Source: JBBQKI01 sp038326725 (GTDB lineage Bacteria; Bacteroidota; Bacteroidia; Flavobacteriales; Flavobacteriaceae). From it: a stretch of DNA of 16,173 nt. Each line of letters opens with the position of its first letter. Positions within the stretch are counted from its first letter, which is position 1. The position numbers and the translations under genes were made by a program. The stretch lies in assembly GCA_038326725.1 (NCBI GenBank), contig JBBQKI010000041.1, positions 1 through 16,173 on the forward strand. Reading direction: 5' to 3'. Of the stretch, positions 1-5,709 are shown in pieces. The notes beneath the pieces were generated by a model. It saw only the letters and a program-made list of their open reading frames with translations. It searched no databases and was not told the DNA's origin.

Positions 1-110
1 CGGATCAGTTTTTTGTCTTCTTTGGAAAGAGTACGGTAACTAATCTTGAGCAATTGTTTATACTGCTTGGCGAGTTCTTTTTTTTCCTCTTCTATAGCGG
101 CTTCTGTCAT
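1..110 (-). CDS. RelA/SpoT-type (p)ppGpp synthetase/hydrolase, N-terminal fragment
   Basis: Only the first 36 codons are inside the window; the gene continues past the left edge. The visible protein starts MTEAAIEEEKK and contains the stretch ISYRTLSKEDKKLI at residues 23-36. That is how flavobacterial bifunctional RelA/SpoT proteins usually begin, just before the HD hydrolase domain. The family makes and degrades the stringent-response alarmone (p)ppGpp in the cytoplasm. The ATG at 108-110 is the first in frame, and the AT-rich spacer upstream carries no clear promoter. No catalytic residue is visible in this fragment, so the call rests on N-terminal resemblance alone. Confidence 0.7.
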   Translation of the reverse strand, partial: MTEAAIEEEKKELAKQYKQLLKISYRTLSKEDKKLI

Positions 111-163
111 CCCCTAAAAGTATTACTAAGGAAAGGAATAAACAAAAATTAATTTAGTGGTGG

Positions 164-220
164 GCTTTAAGCTTTAAGCAATATGCATTAGGATTTAGTT
201 ATGAGTTATGAGAATGGAGT
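164..220. repeat. Two short 7-bp-period tandem repeats
   Basis: GCTTTAA occurs twice in tandem at 164-177, followed by GCA. A second array lies at 190-220: AGGATTT, AGTTATG, AGTTATG, AGAATGG, AGT. The units differ between the arrays but both have a strict period of 7. They lie in the spacer upstream of the RelA/SpoT-like gene. Confidence 0.65.
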
Positions 221-239
221 TTTATAATATTAAAGGAAA

Positions 240-272
240 AGCTTGAAGGTTTAAATTTTAAAACTGCAAGCT
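240..272. repeat. Imperfect 16-bp palindrome
   Basis: The arms are 240-255 and 257-272, starting AGCTTG and ending CAAGCT, and match at 14 of 16 positions around one central base. It lies between the terminator at about 360 and the RelA/SpoT-like start. It has a T-poor flank on the minus strand, so it does not look like a factor-independent terminator. It could be an operator or a relic of repeat expansion. Confidence 0.5.
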
Positions 273-298
273 ACTTTAAAAATTCAGAGCTAACTTTT

Positions 299-319
299 CC
301 ATCAACCAACAACCAAATC
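299..319. repeat. 7-bp-period tandem repeat (CCATCAA-like)
   Basis: Three successive heptamers are visible: CCATCAA, CCAACAA, CCAAATC. The first unit is identical to the unit repeated near recF at 13613-13626. Confidence 0.6.
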
Positions 320-356
320 CTCTTCCCGACTATCTTTTCGCCCTAAAAAAAATCAT

Positions 357-390
357 AAAAAAAACTCGGAGCAACGCCCAGAGTTTTTTA
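357..390 (-). terminator. Factor-independent terminator for the PRC-barrel operon
   Basis: The stem AAAAAACTC (359-367) pairs with GAGTTTTTT (381-389) around a 13-base loop. Read on the minus strand it is followed by a run of T. It lies 19 bases past the stop codon of the PRC-barrel gene. Confidence 0.75.
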
Positions 391-408
391 GTTTAAGAAT
401 AATAATTT

Positions 409-927
409 TTATCGTTTATGATCCAACGGTTTAAATTCACCTCTGTCATAAAGTTTGTCACCTTCCGGATAATTTTTATCATTTCTGTTATAACTATCCA
501 GCACCCAAACTTCGTAATTCCTATCCACGTTACGGTTTTTTTCTATACGCTTGGTTTCCGAAAAGGTTTGATGATTTATTTTATTGGTATTTACTTTTTT
601 TGAATCTTTATCAAAAGTAACTAAGCCAATGGGTATAATTATGTGGTTTTCTCCATCCTCATTCAAAAATTCATGAACTCCATCATTCTCAGCACTACTG
701 CTGTATGGTTGATGGTTAGCTTCTATTACAGATTCGTTTACTTCCACATCTAAATATACTACGCGTTCTGTAGCCTTATTTACAAGAAGGTTATCCACCT
801 TTCCTATAGAGCGGTTATCAATGTCATTAACCTCCCAACCACGCACATCTTGGTAGTCACTATCTACTTTGTAATCTGAAAGCTCATGAAGGTAATAAAG
901 GTTTTTATTTTTCTTTTCCATAATCAT
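409..927 (-). CDS. PRC-barrel domain protein
   Basis: A 172-residue soluble protein with no signal peptide or membrane segment. Residues about 18-65 fit the PRC-barrel fold known from photosynthetic reaction-centre H subunits and RimM: DVRGWEV, then IGKVDNLLV, then ERVVYLDVEV. A second strand-rich part around 92-122 (NHIIIPIGLVTFD) probably completes the barrel pair. The C-terminal 50 residues are charged and Asn/Asp-rich, possibly disordered. Its ATG overlaps the upstream stop as ATGA, so the two genes are probably translationally coupled; an alternative start is Met3. PRC-barrels act as protein- or RNA-contact modules, and the specific partner here is unknown. The membrane-anchored product of the coupled gene is the obvious candidate, by inference. 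Confidence 0.8.
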   Translation of the reverse strand: MIMEKKNKNLYYLHELSDYKVDSDYQDVRGWEVNDIDNRSIGKVDNLLVNKATERVVYLDVEVNESVIEANHQPYSSSAENDGVHEFLNEDGENHIIIPIGLVTFDKDSKKVNTNKINHQTFSETKRIEKNRNVDRNYEVWVLDSYNRNDKNYPEGDKLYDRGEFKPLDHKR

Positions 928-1529
928 TTTTTTATATTGGTTAATAAATTTCCAGCCTTACTGTAAAACGTCTTTACAGCATCTTTTTGCTGAAGCGTGG
1001 GTGAGGCGGGATCAATGTTGGCAGTGGCGGTTTCAACCTCATTGTACTGCGATTTTAACTGAGGAAATTTTTCATTCTGTATAGTCCCTAATGCCCGCGA
1101 AATGTGTTCTGCGGCATTTTTTATGTTATTGGCATGTGTCAATGATTTGGGATTTTTGGTAATTTCATCCGCTTGAGCATTCGCTTTAGCGAGATCTGCC
1201 TCAATATCCACATCCAGTGCATCTGCCGTAGCCTTTGTTGCAGCGATAAGTTTTGAAAGAGCCCCATTTGAATATTCATGAGACATATCCATTTCCGGAT
1301 CTGCTATGTAACTGGTATATGCAGTAATTTCTGTAACTCCATTTAAGTTTTCTTGAGTATTAATGTTATCTTCATTTATTACTTGTTCGGTAGTTACATC
1401 GTCATTGTAAATAGTATCGTCTGCGTTATCATTTGCAAACACAAAGAAATACAACAAGAGTAATATTACTATACCCCCCAATATCCAAGGCCATATTGGA
1501 GTTTTCTTTTTAATCTTAATTTCAGCCAT
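924..1529 (-). CDS. Membrane-anchored hypothetical protein, coupled to the PRC-barrel gene
   Basis: A 201-residue protein I do not recognise. A short basic N-terminus (MAEIKIKKKTPIWPW) leads into one membrane helix at about 15-32 (ILGGIVILLLLYFFVFA). An acidic, Asn/Asp/Thr-rich linker follows (33-70). The C-terminal region (about 80-200) is Ala-rich and predicted mostly helical (ATKATADALDVDIEADLAKANAQADE, given here as key region 93-118), consistent with a helical bundle outside the cytoplasm. The positive-inside rule places the N-terminus in the cytoplasm. It is the first gene of a two-gene operon, ends in AAAAAATGA shared with the next start, and has a 13-bp direct repeat just upstream of its ATG. 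Envelope-stress or surface function is only a guess. Confidence 0.7.
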   Translation of the reverse strand: MAEIKIKKKTPIWPWILGGIVILLLLYFFVFANDNADDTIYNDDVTTEQVINEDNINTQENLNGVTEITAYTSYIADPEMDMSHEYSNGALSKLIAATKATADALDVDIEADLAKANAQADEITKNPKSLTHANNIKNAAEHISRALGTIQNEKFPQLKSQYNEVETATANIDPASPTLQQKDAVKTFYSKAGNLLTNIKK

Positions 1530-1535
1530 AATTGA

Positions 1536-1569
1536 TTTGTTTTAAATTATTTATAGTTTGTTTTAAATT
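1536..1569 (-). promoter_or_regulatory. 13-bp direct repeat, 21-bp spacing, upstream of the membrane-protein operon
   Basis: TTTGTTTTAAATT occurs exactly at 1536-1548 and again at 1557-1569. The centre-to-centre distance is 21 bp, two turns of B-DNA, and also three heptamers. It lies 7-40 bases upstream of the operon's first ATG, so it is either a tandem operator or another product of the 7-bp repeat process. Confidence 0.4.
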
Positions 1570-1887
1570 CTTTTCAAGATAAAACTTAAATAAAGGCTGA
1601 AATAAATTTGAAAAATAAACTTGTGTTAATTGTAGCCTAACAAAATCCCAAAGGGGGTGGAGGGGTTTATTTGTGAGTAGGGGTTGCTACGAGTGAGGGC
1701 TTTGTAAAGGGGGAAAAACTACCCAAGAAGGGGAAAGTAGTACCTAAAAAGGGGAGATTTTGAGTTTATTAGTTTGTGTGGGCACGAGCGGGACGCTAGT
1801 GGTAGCGGGGGCCAAGATAACTATGGGTAAAATTTTTAAAGAAAAAGTTTGTTTTTTACATCAGTTCTTTGTTGTGAGCAGTATTTT
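1570..1887. other. Gene-free G-run stretch with an imperfect palindrome
   Basis: No convincing gene lies between 1530 and 1887. The plus strand carries G-runs at 1653-1657, 1662-1665, 1680-1683, 1697-1699, 1709-1713, 1730-1733, 1751-1754 and 1807-1811. CACGAGCG (1783-1790) and CGCTAGTG (1794-1801) form an 8-bp stem with one mismatch around GGA. Similar GC-rich palindromes are scattered in Bacteroidota intergenic DNA; I recognise the type but cannot name its family. A 66-codon plus-strand open frame at 1760-1960 crosses this stretch and looks non-coding. Confidence 0.5.
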
Positions 1888-2385
1888 TCAGAACGTAATT
1901 TTATCTCTTTTACAATACCAATTCGGTTCGCATTCCATTCCCAAACAACCTAAACTATGACATTTTCGATCATAAAACATAGAATGACAAGTTTGGATAA
2001 CTCTATTTTCCTTTTTGCAAATCGGACAAGTCTTATCATTTTTGGATTTGTCATATTCACAATAATATGAAATCGGAATTTCTATTTCTTTCGTTTCATT
2101 ATCTTCTAAATAAAAAGTAAAATTCGATTTTCTAATTGTAGCAGGCACAATTAAAGTGATTGAATCCGATTCTACATTTTCGAATATAAAAGTCAAATCC
2201 GCATTCACTTTCGCAAGTTTATGTTTCTCATTACTATTCGGCATAAAAACATATTCAATATTTTTAGCGATTTCAACATCGGAAGAGTCTATTGGAATTA
2301 ATTTCCCTTTAATTGTAGCATTTTGAGCCAAACAGAAATTAATTCCATTTAAAAATAAAAAAAATATAAGTACTGTTTTTTTCAT
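1888..2385 (-). CDS. Secreted Cys-rich hypothetical protein
   Basis: A 165-residue protein of unknown function. Residues 1-20 form a Sec signal peptide (MKKTVLIFFLFLNGINFCLA, cut before QNA). Residues about 21-105 alternate short beta-strand-like segments, resembling a small beta-sandwich or carboxypeptidase-regulatory-like domain. The last 57 residues hold eight cysteines (109, 120, 123, 133, 142, 147, 152, 158), including CPIC at 120-123, plus His134 and His143. That pattern suits either four disulfides or a zinc ribbon. The gene stands alone between repeat-bearing spacers: G-runs and a palindrome downstream, a 22-bp inverted repeat upstream. This suggests accessory DNA. No promoter of the usual type was found. 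Confidence 0.65.
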   Translation of the reverse strand: MKKTVLIFFLFLNGINFCLAQNATIKGKLIPIDSSDVEIAKNIEYVFMPNSNEKHKLAKVNADLTFIFENVESDSITLIVPATIRKSNFTFYLEDNETKEIEIPISYYCEYDKSKNDKTCPICKKENRVIQTCHSMFYDRKCHSLGCLGMECEPNWYCKRDKITF

Positions 2386-2416
2386 ATTGCTGTCAACTAT
2401 TGTATATACGCAATGT

Positions 2417-2520
2417 ACCTAAAAACTACTTATATGCAATCCAATCCGTACTGTTATAGGCAAGTTCTAGTTTATTAACACATAAACAACTTGGTAGCTG
2501 TATATAAGTAGTATTTAGGT
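2417..2520. repeat. 22-bp imperfect inverted repeat with 60-bp spacer
   Basis: The left arm 2417-2438 (starts ACCTAAAAACTACTT) and the right arm 2499-2520 (ends AAGTAGTATTTAGGT) are inverted copies matching at 20 of 22 positions. They lie just upstream of the Cys-rich gene's start (2385). A related motif pair, ATACGCAAT (2406-2414) and ATATGCAAT (2432-2440), is also present. It may be a mobile-element or cassette end, or a regulator site. No transposase is nearby. Confidence 0.6.
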
Positions 2521-2620
2521 GACTGCAGGTTTTTTATATATCAAATACCGCTGTATAAATTCAATATTGCATAAAACTGGAAATCGCTGTTGTTCTTTTT
2601 CTTGAAGCTGTGGCATGCAA

Positions 2621-3424
2621 TTAGCTCCCCCGCTGCCGTTTCGCTTCAAAAATCAAAATTCCCGCTGCCACCGAAACGTTCATCGAATCTATTTCGCCTT
2701 CCATGGGGATAATAATGTTTTGGGTACTTTTTTCCAGCCATGCTTCGCTTAAACCCTCATCTTCGGTACCCACGATTATAGCGGAGGCGGATTTGAAATC
2801 TGCAACTGTATAGGGAATGGAAGCCTGCAAAGCAGCGCAATACATATTGATTTTATTTTTATTTAAAAAAGAAATGATTTCCGCTGTACTTCCCGTTGCT
2901 ATGGTATTTGTGAAAACCCCGCCCACGCTGCTACGGATAACGTTCGGGTTATAAACGTCGGTTTTTGGGTTTGCAATAAACACTGCATCCAGTTTAGCAG
3001 CATCGGCGGTACGTAAAATAGCGCCAATGTTTCCGGGTTTTTCGGGGGCTTCAGCAACTATAATTAAAGGGTTTGGGTTTTGGGTTTTGTAGTTTTTTAT
3101 GCTTAAATCCTTGGCAAAAGCAATGGCCAAAACCCCTTCCGTGGAAGCGCGGTAAGCAAGCTTTTCATAAATTTCTGAAGAGATTTCAATGAATTCGGTT
3201 TCAGGGGTGACGGTTTTTTTTAGTTGAAAAAATGCTTCTTCGGAAACAATTTGGGGACAGAAAAGAAGGGTTTTCAATACATATTTTCCATTTAATGCCA
3301 ACGAAATTTCGCGAAGCCCTTCAATTACAAAAAGCCCGCTTTTGTTGCGTTCGCGTGCTTTTTCCTGCAACAGCTTGTACTGTTTTACCAAGGTGTTTTG
3401 AAGGCTGGAAATGGATTTTTGCAT
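2621..3424 (-). CDS. TrmH-family (SPOUT) RNA 2'-O-methyltransferase
   Basis: A 267-residue cytoplasmic enzyme transferring a methyl group from S-adenosylmethionine to a ribose 2'-OH of rRNA or tRNA. The N-terminal part (to about 100) looks like the substrate-binding domain of SpoU/RlmB proteins (FVIEGLREI at 32-40). The SPOUT core carries all three motifs: motif 1 PGNIGAILRTADA (130-142; Asn132 and Arg138), motif 2 GTEDEGL (219-225), and motif 3 SMNVSVAAG (247-255), which form the trefoil knot. The linker before the core (about 112-120, KTQNPNP) is encoded by a GGGTTTT-type 7-bp repeat at 3069-3088. It is probably last in the SMR-hydrolase-methyltransferase run, 72 bases after the hydrolase. 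TATCTTTA, 4 bases upstream of the start, is one base off the -7 consensus. The exact RNA target cannot be told. Confidence 0.9.
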   Translation of the reverse strand: MQKSISSLQNTLVKQYKLLQEKARERNKSGLFVIEGLREISLALNGKYVLKTLLFCPQIVSEEAFFQLKKTVTPETEFIEISSEIYEKLAYRASTEGVLAIAFAKDLSIKNYKTQNPNPLIIVAEAPEKPGNIGAILRTADAAKLDAVFIANPKTDVYNPNVIRSSVGGVFTNTIATGSTAEIISFLNKNKINMYCAALQASIPYTVADFKSASAIIVGTEDEGLSEAWLEKSTQNIIIPMEGEIDSMNVSVAAGILIFEAKRQRGS

Positions 3425-3496
3425 CCGGTAAAGATAGGTTAAGGGTTTTTATATGCGGTGCCCAAGTTGATGCGGAGGCCGAAGTGCAGGCACGTC

Positions 3497-4198
3497 TTAA
3501 TTTTCATTCAAAAACCTCTCGATCTCCCCTGCCAAAATTGATGTATCAACAGTCTCAATCGGGTGTTTGACGGCCGGCAAAAGCTTGAATTTGGCGTTTG
3601 GCAAAAGCTTTGTGGTGTTTTCGGATTCTTCTACACTTACCATGCTATCCAAAGCTCCCAAAGATATTAATGACCTGTTCGGGATTTTCTTTAAATCCTC
3701 AGCCGGAAGGTTGTTTTCGATTCCTAAACCGCGCATCATTTTGGCGGTTTTCAACACCACAGTTTTCCAATTGTTTGCTGGGTGCAATTCTTCCAAACGT
3801 TTTGCAAAGGCGGGGACTTTTTCCTCGATTTTTTCGGGATCCAGTTTTTTTATTTCCCCATCCGCGATTTCTGGGCTCCAATGAAATTTGGTTCCTAAAG
3901 TCATTATATTCCCCAAACGTTCCGGGTGTTTTCTTGCAAGGCATAAAGCAGCATAACCCCCCATGCTGTACCCGAAAACATCAGCTTTTTCGATGTTGTT
4001 CTCATTTAAAAAGGCTAAAATATTTTCAGAAAACAGTTCCATCGAAAAATATTTTCCCGAAGGAATTTGGCCATGGCCTTCAAAATCCAAACTAAAAATC
4101 GTTCGCTCTTTCGAAATGACATTTTGCAAGGCCTCAAATTGTTTTTTGCAACCAAGCGCACCGTGAAGCAAGAGGAGGGGAGTTTGGTGTTTATTCAT
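3497..4198 (-). CDS. Alpha/beta-hydrolase fold protein
   Basis: A 233-residue soluble hydrolase. The oxyanion loop LLLLHGALG (8-16) is followed by DFEGHG (38-43). The nucleophile elbow is GYSMGG (76-81; Ser78), with the acid at Asp184 (GALDSM) and His212 (VKHPIE). The order and spacing are those of small esterases, BioH/MenH-like acyl hydrolases and lactonases. No signal peptide is present, so the site is the cytoplasm. It lies 11 bases after the SMR exporter gene and probably shares its transcript. The substrate cannot be inferred; nothing around it belongs to menaquinone or biotin synthesis, so I do not assign MenH or BioH. Confidence 0.85.
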   Translation of the reverse strand: MNKHQTPLLLLHGALGCKKQFEALQNVISKERTIFSLDFEGHGQIPSGKYFSMELFSENILAFLNENNIEKADVFGYSMGGYAALCLARKHPERLGNIMTLGTKFHWSPEIADGEIKKLDPEKIEEKVPAFAKRLEELHPANNWKTVVLKTAKMMRGLGIENNLPAEDLKKIPNRSLISLGALDSMVSVEESENTTKLLPNAKFKLLPAVKHPIETVDTSILAGEIERFLNEN

Positions 4199-4209
4199 TT
4201 TTTAAATAA

Positions 4210-4536
4210 TTAATGGGTCACCACTTTTAACCCGATGATGGAAGCAATTAAAGTGAATATAAAAAACAGCCGCCAAAAATCTGCAGGTTCCTTAAAAAGG
4301 AAAATGCCCACCAGCACCGTGCCCACCGCGCCAATACCTGTCCAAACGGCATAGGCAGTGCCGAGCGGAAGTTCTTTAGTGGCTTTTAATAATAAAAGCA
4401 TACTGGCCACCAAACAAATCACAAACGCTATATACCAGAAAGTTGCGGCATTTCCGGTACTTTCTTTTGCCTTTCCCAAACAGGTTACAAAACCCACTTC
4501 AAAAAGCCCAGCGATGATTAAAAGTATCCAGTTCAT
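4210..4536 (-). CDS. Small multidrug resistance (SMR) family transporter
   Basis: A 108-residue four-helix inner-membrane protein, typical SMR length, working as an antiparallel dimer with proton exchange. Helices lie at about 2-22, 31-51, 57-77 and 84-104. The family's essential glutamate is Glu13 (AGLFEVGF). LPLGTAYAVWTGIGAVGT (56-73) resembles the guanidinium-exporter (Gdx/SugE) branch more than EmrE. However, the Trp normally found three residues after Glu13 in Gdx is Phe16 here, so the subtype is open. No guanidine riboswitch was recognised in the leader. The leader does carry 7-bp repeats and a CCCCCT/AGGGGG palindrome. Confidence 0.9.
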   Translation of the reverse strand: MNWILLIIAGLFEVGFVTCLGKAKESTGNAATFWYIAFVICLVASMLLLLKATKELPLGTAYAVWTGIGAVGTVLVGIFLFKEPADFWRLFFIFTLIASIIGLKVVTH

Positions 4537-4539
4537 TTT

Positions 4540-4560
4540 TTTTAGTTGTTAGTCTTTAGT
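4540..4560. repeat. 7-bp-period tandem repeat (TTTTAGT-like)
   Basis: Three contiguous heptamers ending in TTAGT or TTTAGT: TTTTAGT, TGTTAGT, CTTTAGT. They lie 4 bases upstream of the SMR start codon and touch the palindrome that follows. Confidence 0.6.
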
Positions 4561-4581
4561 CCCCCTAACGCCCAAAGGGGG
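4561..4581. repeat. CCCCCT/AGGGGG palindromic element, copy 1
   Basis: CCCCCT (4561-4566) pairs with AGGGGG (4576-4581) across a 9-base loop containing CCCAA. A copy with the same arms and spacing lies at 11702-11722, and a decayed relative (CCCAAAGGGGG) at 1647-1657. No T-run follows on the coding (minus) strand, so it is not a standard terminator for the upstream gene. Confidence 0.6.
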
Positions 4582-4603
4582 ATTTGATTTTTGTAAATGA
4601 AAT

Positions 4604-4638
4604 TTAATTCTTAATTCTCAAATCTAACATCTAAAATG
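4604..4638. repeat. 7-bp-period repeat overlapping the DUF3810 stop codon
   Basis: Five successive heptamers: TTAATTC, TTAATTC, TCAAATC, TAACATC, TAAAATG. The last one contains the stop codon (complement at 4631-4633) and the final Phe codon of the DUF3810 gene. Confidence 0.6.
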
Positions 4639-5701
4639 GTTTTTCCTCAAAATAATTCACCACTAAAGCCACCATATAATTATAGCTCATGATCCCTTGG
4701 CTTTGATTGTTCGCTTTCAGGAAATTGTCCCAAAACACCTTTGAAAATGTTTCAAAAGGATTTTCATAGCCTTCCCAAAAATCGCGCATTTCTTTATAGC
4801 TTTCTAATATCCCCGGGTTTATGGTGCTCAAAAGGTCGTAATATTTGCATTCGTCCACCCGAGCAATCTCATTGATGCAGTACCGCAGCGCAAAAATATA
4901 GCCCGAATATTGAATGTACGGATCGTCATTGTGAAGCGTTGCCAAAGTGGCGATGAAATTGGCTTCATTTTCGGCCGCATAGCCAATTTGATGCGCTTGT
5001 TCGTGGCAACTCACCACTGGAAATTTATACGTTTTTATCAAATCGTTTACCTGCGCCTCACCGGAAAAAGGGTTTAAATATCCGCTGTAACCCATATAGG
5101 TTAGGCCCGTACTCCAACCGCTCTTTTTAATGCTTTTTGGGGAATAGGCCAAGTTCGGGAATTCTTCTTCCAAATTTTCATAGCCATTTACGGACTTCTC
5201 AAAAACTTCTTTTTGTGAATAGGGCAAATCAATTTTTACACTGTCCGCATAACCCAGTTCGCGGTGCATGGCGTTTGCTTTAGCAATCAATCGTTCCGTG
5301 GTTTCGATTAATTGCTCGGTGGAATAATCCTTTTCCAAATCCAAGGATTGGTGCAAAGGCAGGCGGTAATAATTCAGCCCCCACATAATATGGAACATAA
5401 AATAGACCACCGAAACCGCCGCCGTAATATCCAGGAAAAAACTAATTGGGTTTTTCCGAAGCCGATGAAAATTTTTGAAAATCCACCGCAGCGCGATTAT
5501 GGTTATCAATAAATAAAAAATATCACCCACCGAAAATGGTACCCAACCAAACAGATAGCGGGGAATTTTTGAAAGCAAGGGATAAATGCCTTGACTGTAA
5601 TAGGTTTCTACGAATGCCGGGAAAAGTTTCAGGATTTGTAAAAGAAGTATCTGTACCAGCAGTAGAATGGTGAGGATAAGGTTGGTTTTTTTTACAAACA
5701 T
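4631..5701 (-). CDS. DUF3810 membrane protein with an HExxH metalloprotease-like motif
   Basis: A 356-residue protein. Three hydrophobic helices occupy the N-terminal third (about 7-27, 57-73, 90-108), followed by a large domain outside the membrane. The length and the WGLNYYR segment (107-113) fit the DUF3810 family. The domain carries HEQAH (233-237) followed by AENEANF with Glu244 and Glu246, the arrangement of a gluzincin-like zinc site (HExxH plus a downstream Glu). It is therefore probably a zinc peptidase. To my knowledge no substrate is established for the family. It starts 8 bases after the stop of the secreted serine hydrolase, so the two are probably co-transcribed. The stop lies inside a 7-bp repeat array. 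Confidence 0.85.
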   Translation of the reverse strand: MFVKKTNLILTILLLVQILLLQILKLFPAFVETYYSQGIYPLLSKIPRYLFGWVPFSVGDIFYLLITIIALRWIFKNFHRLRKNPISFFLDITAAVSVVYFMFHIMWGLNYYRLPLHQSLDLEKDYSTEQLIETTERLIAKANAMHRELGYADSVKIDLPYSQKEVFEKSVNGYENLEEEFPNLAYSPKSIKKSGWSTGLTYMGYSGYLNPFSGEAQVNDLIKTYKFPVVSCHEQAHQIGYAAENEANFIATLATLHNDDPYIQYSGYIFALRYCINEIARVDECKYYDLLSTINPGILESYKEMRDFWEGYENPFETFSKVFWDNFLKANNQSQGIMSYNYMVALVVNYFEEKPF

Positions 5702-5709
5702 CTGTGAAG

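Noticed and set aside
1653..1811. G-quadruplex or switch region from eight G-runs
   Set aside because: The runs are too unevenly spaced for one compact quadruplex, and the region is adequately described as degenerate repeats; kept only as a description.
1760..1960. A 66-codon plus-strand frame over the palindrome and the end of the Cys-rich gene
   Set aside because: Its composition follows the repeat DNA, with no domain or promoter. It overlaps a gene with a clear signal peptide on the other strand.
2417..2520. Integron attC site
   Set aside because: The arms lack the conserved RYYYAAC/GTTRRRY ends, and there is no integrase or cassette array in view.
3598..4095. A 165-codon plus-strand open frame across the alpha/beta hydrolase
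   Set aside because: The minus-strand frame carries the full catalytic triad; the plus frame has no recognisable domain or promoter.
4561..4581. Terminator of the serine hydrolase-DUF3810 operon
   Set aside because: On the minus strand the hairpin is followed by ACTAAAG, not a T-run, and the same element occurs inside a promoter elsewhere.
4537..4630. Guanidine riboswitch before the SMR transporter
   Set aside because: No paired ACGR-loop hairpins or guanidine-I-like core could be seen; the leader is repeats and a palindrome.
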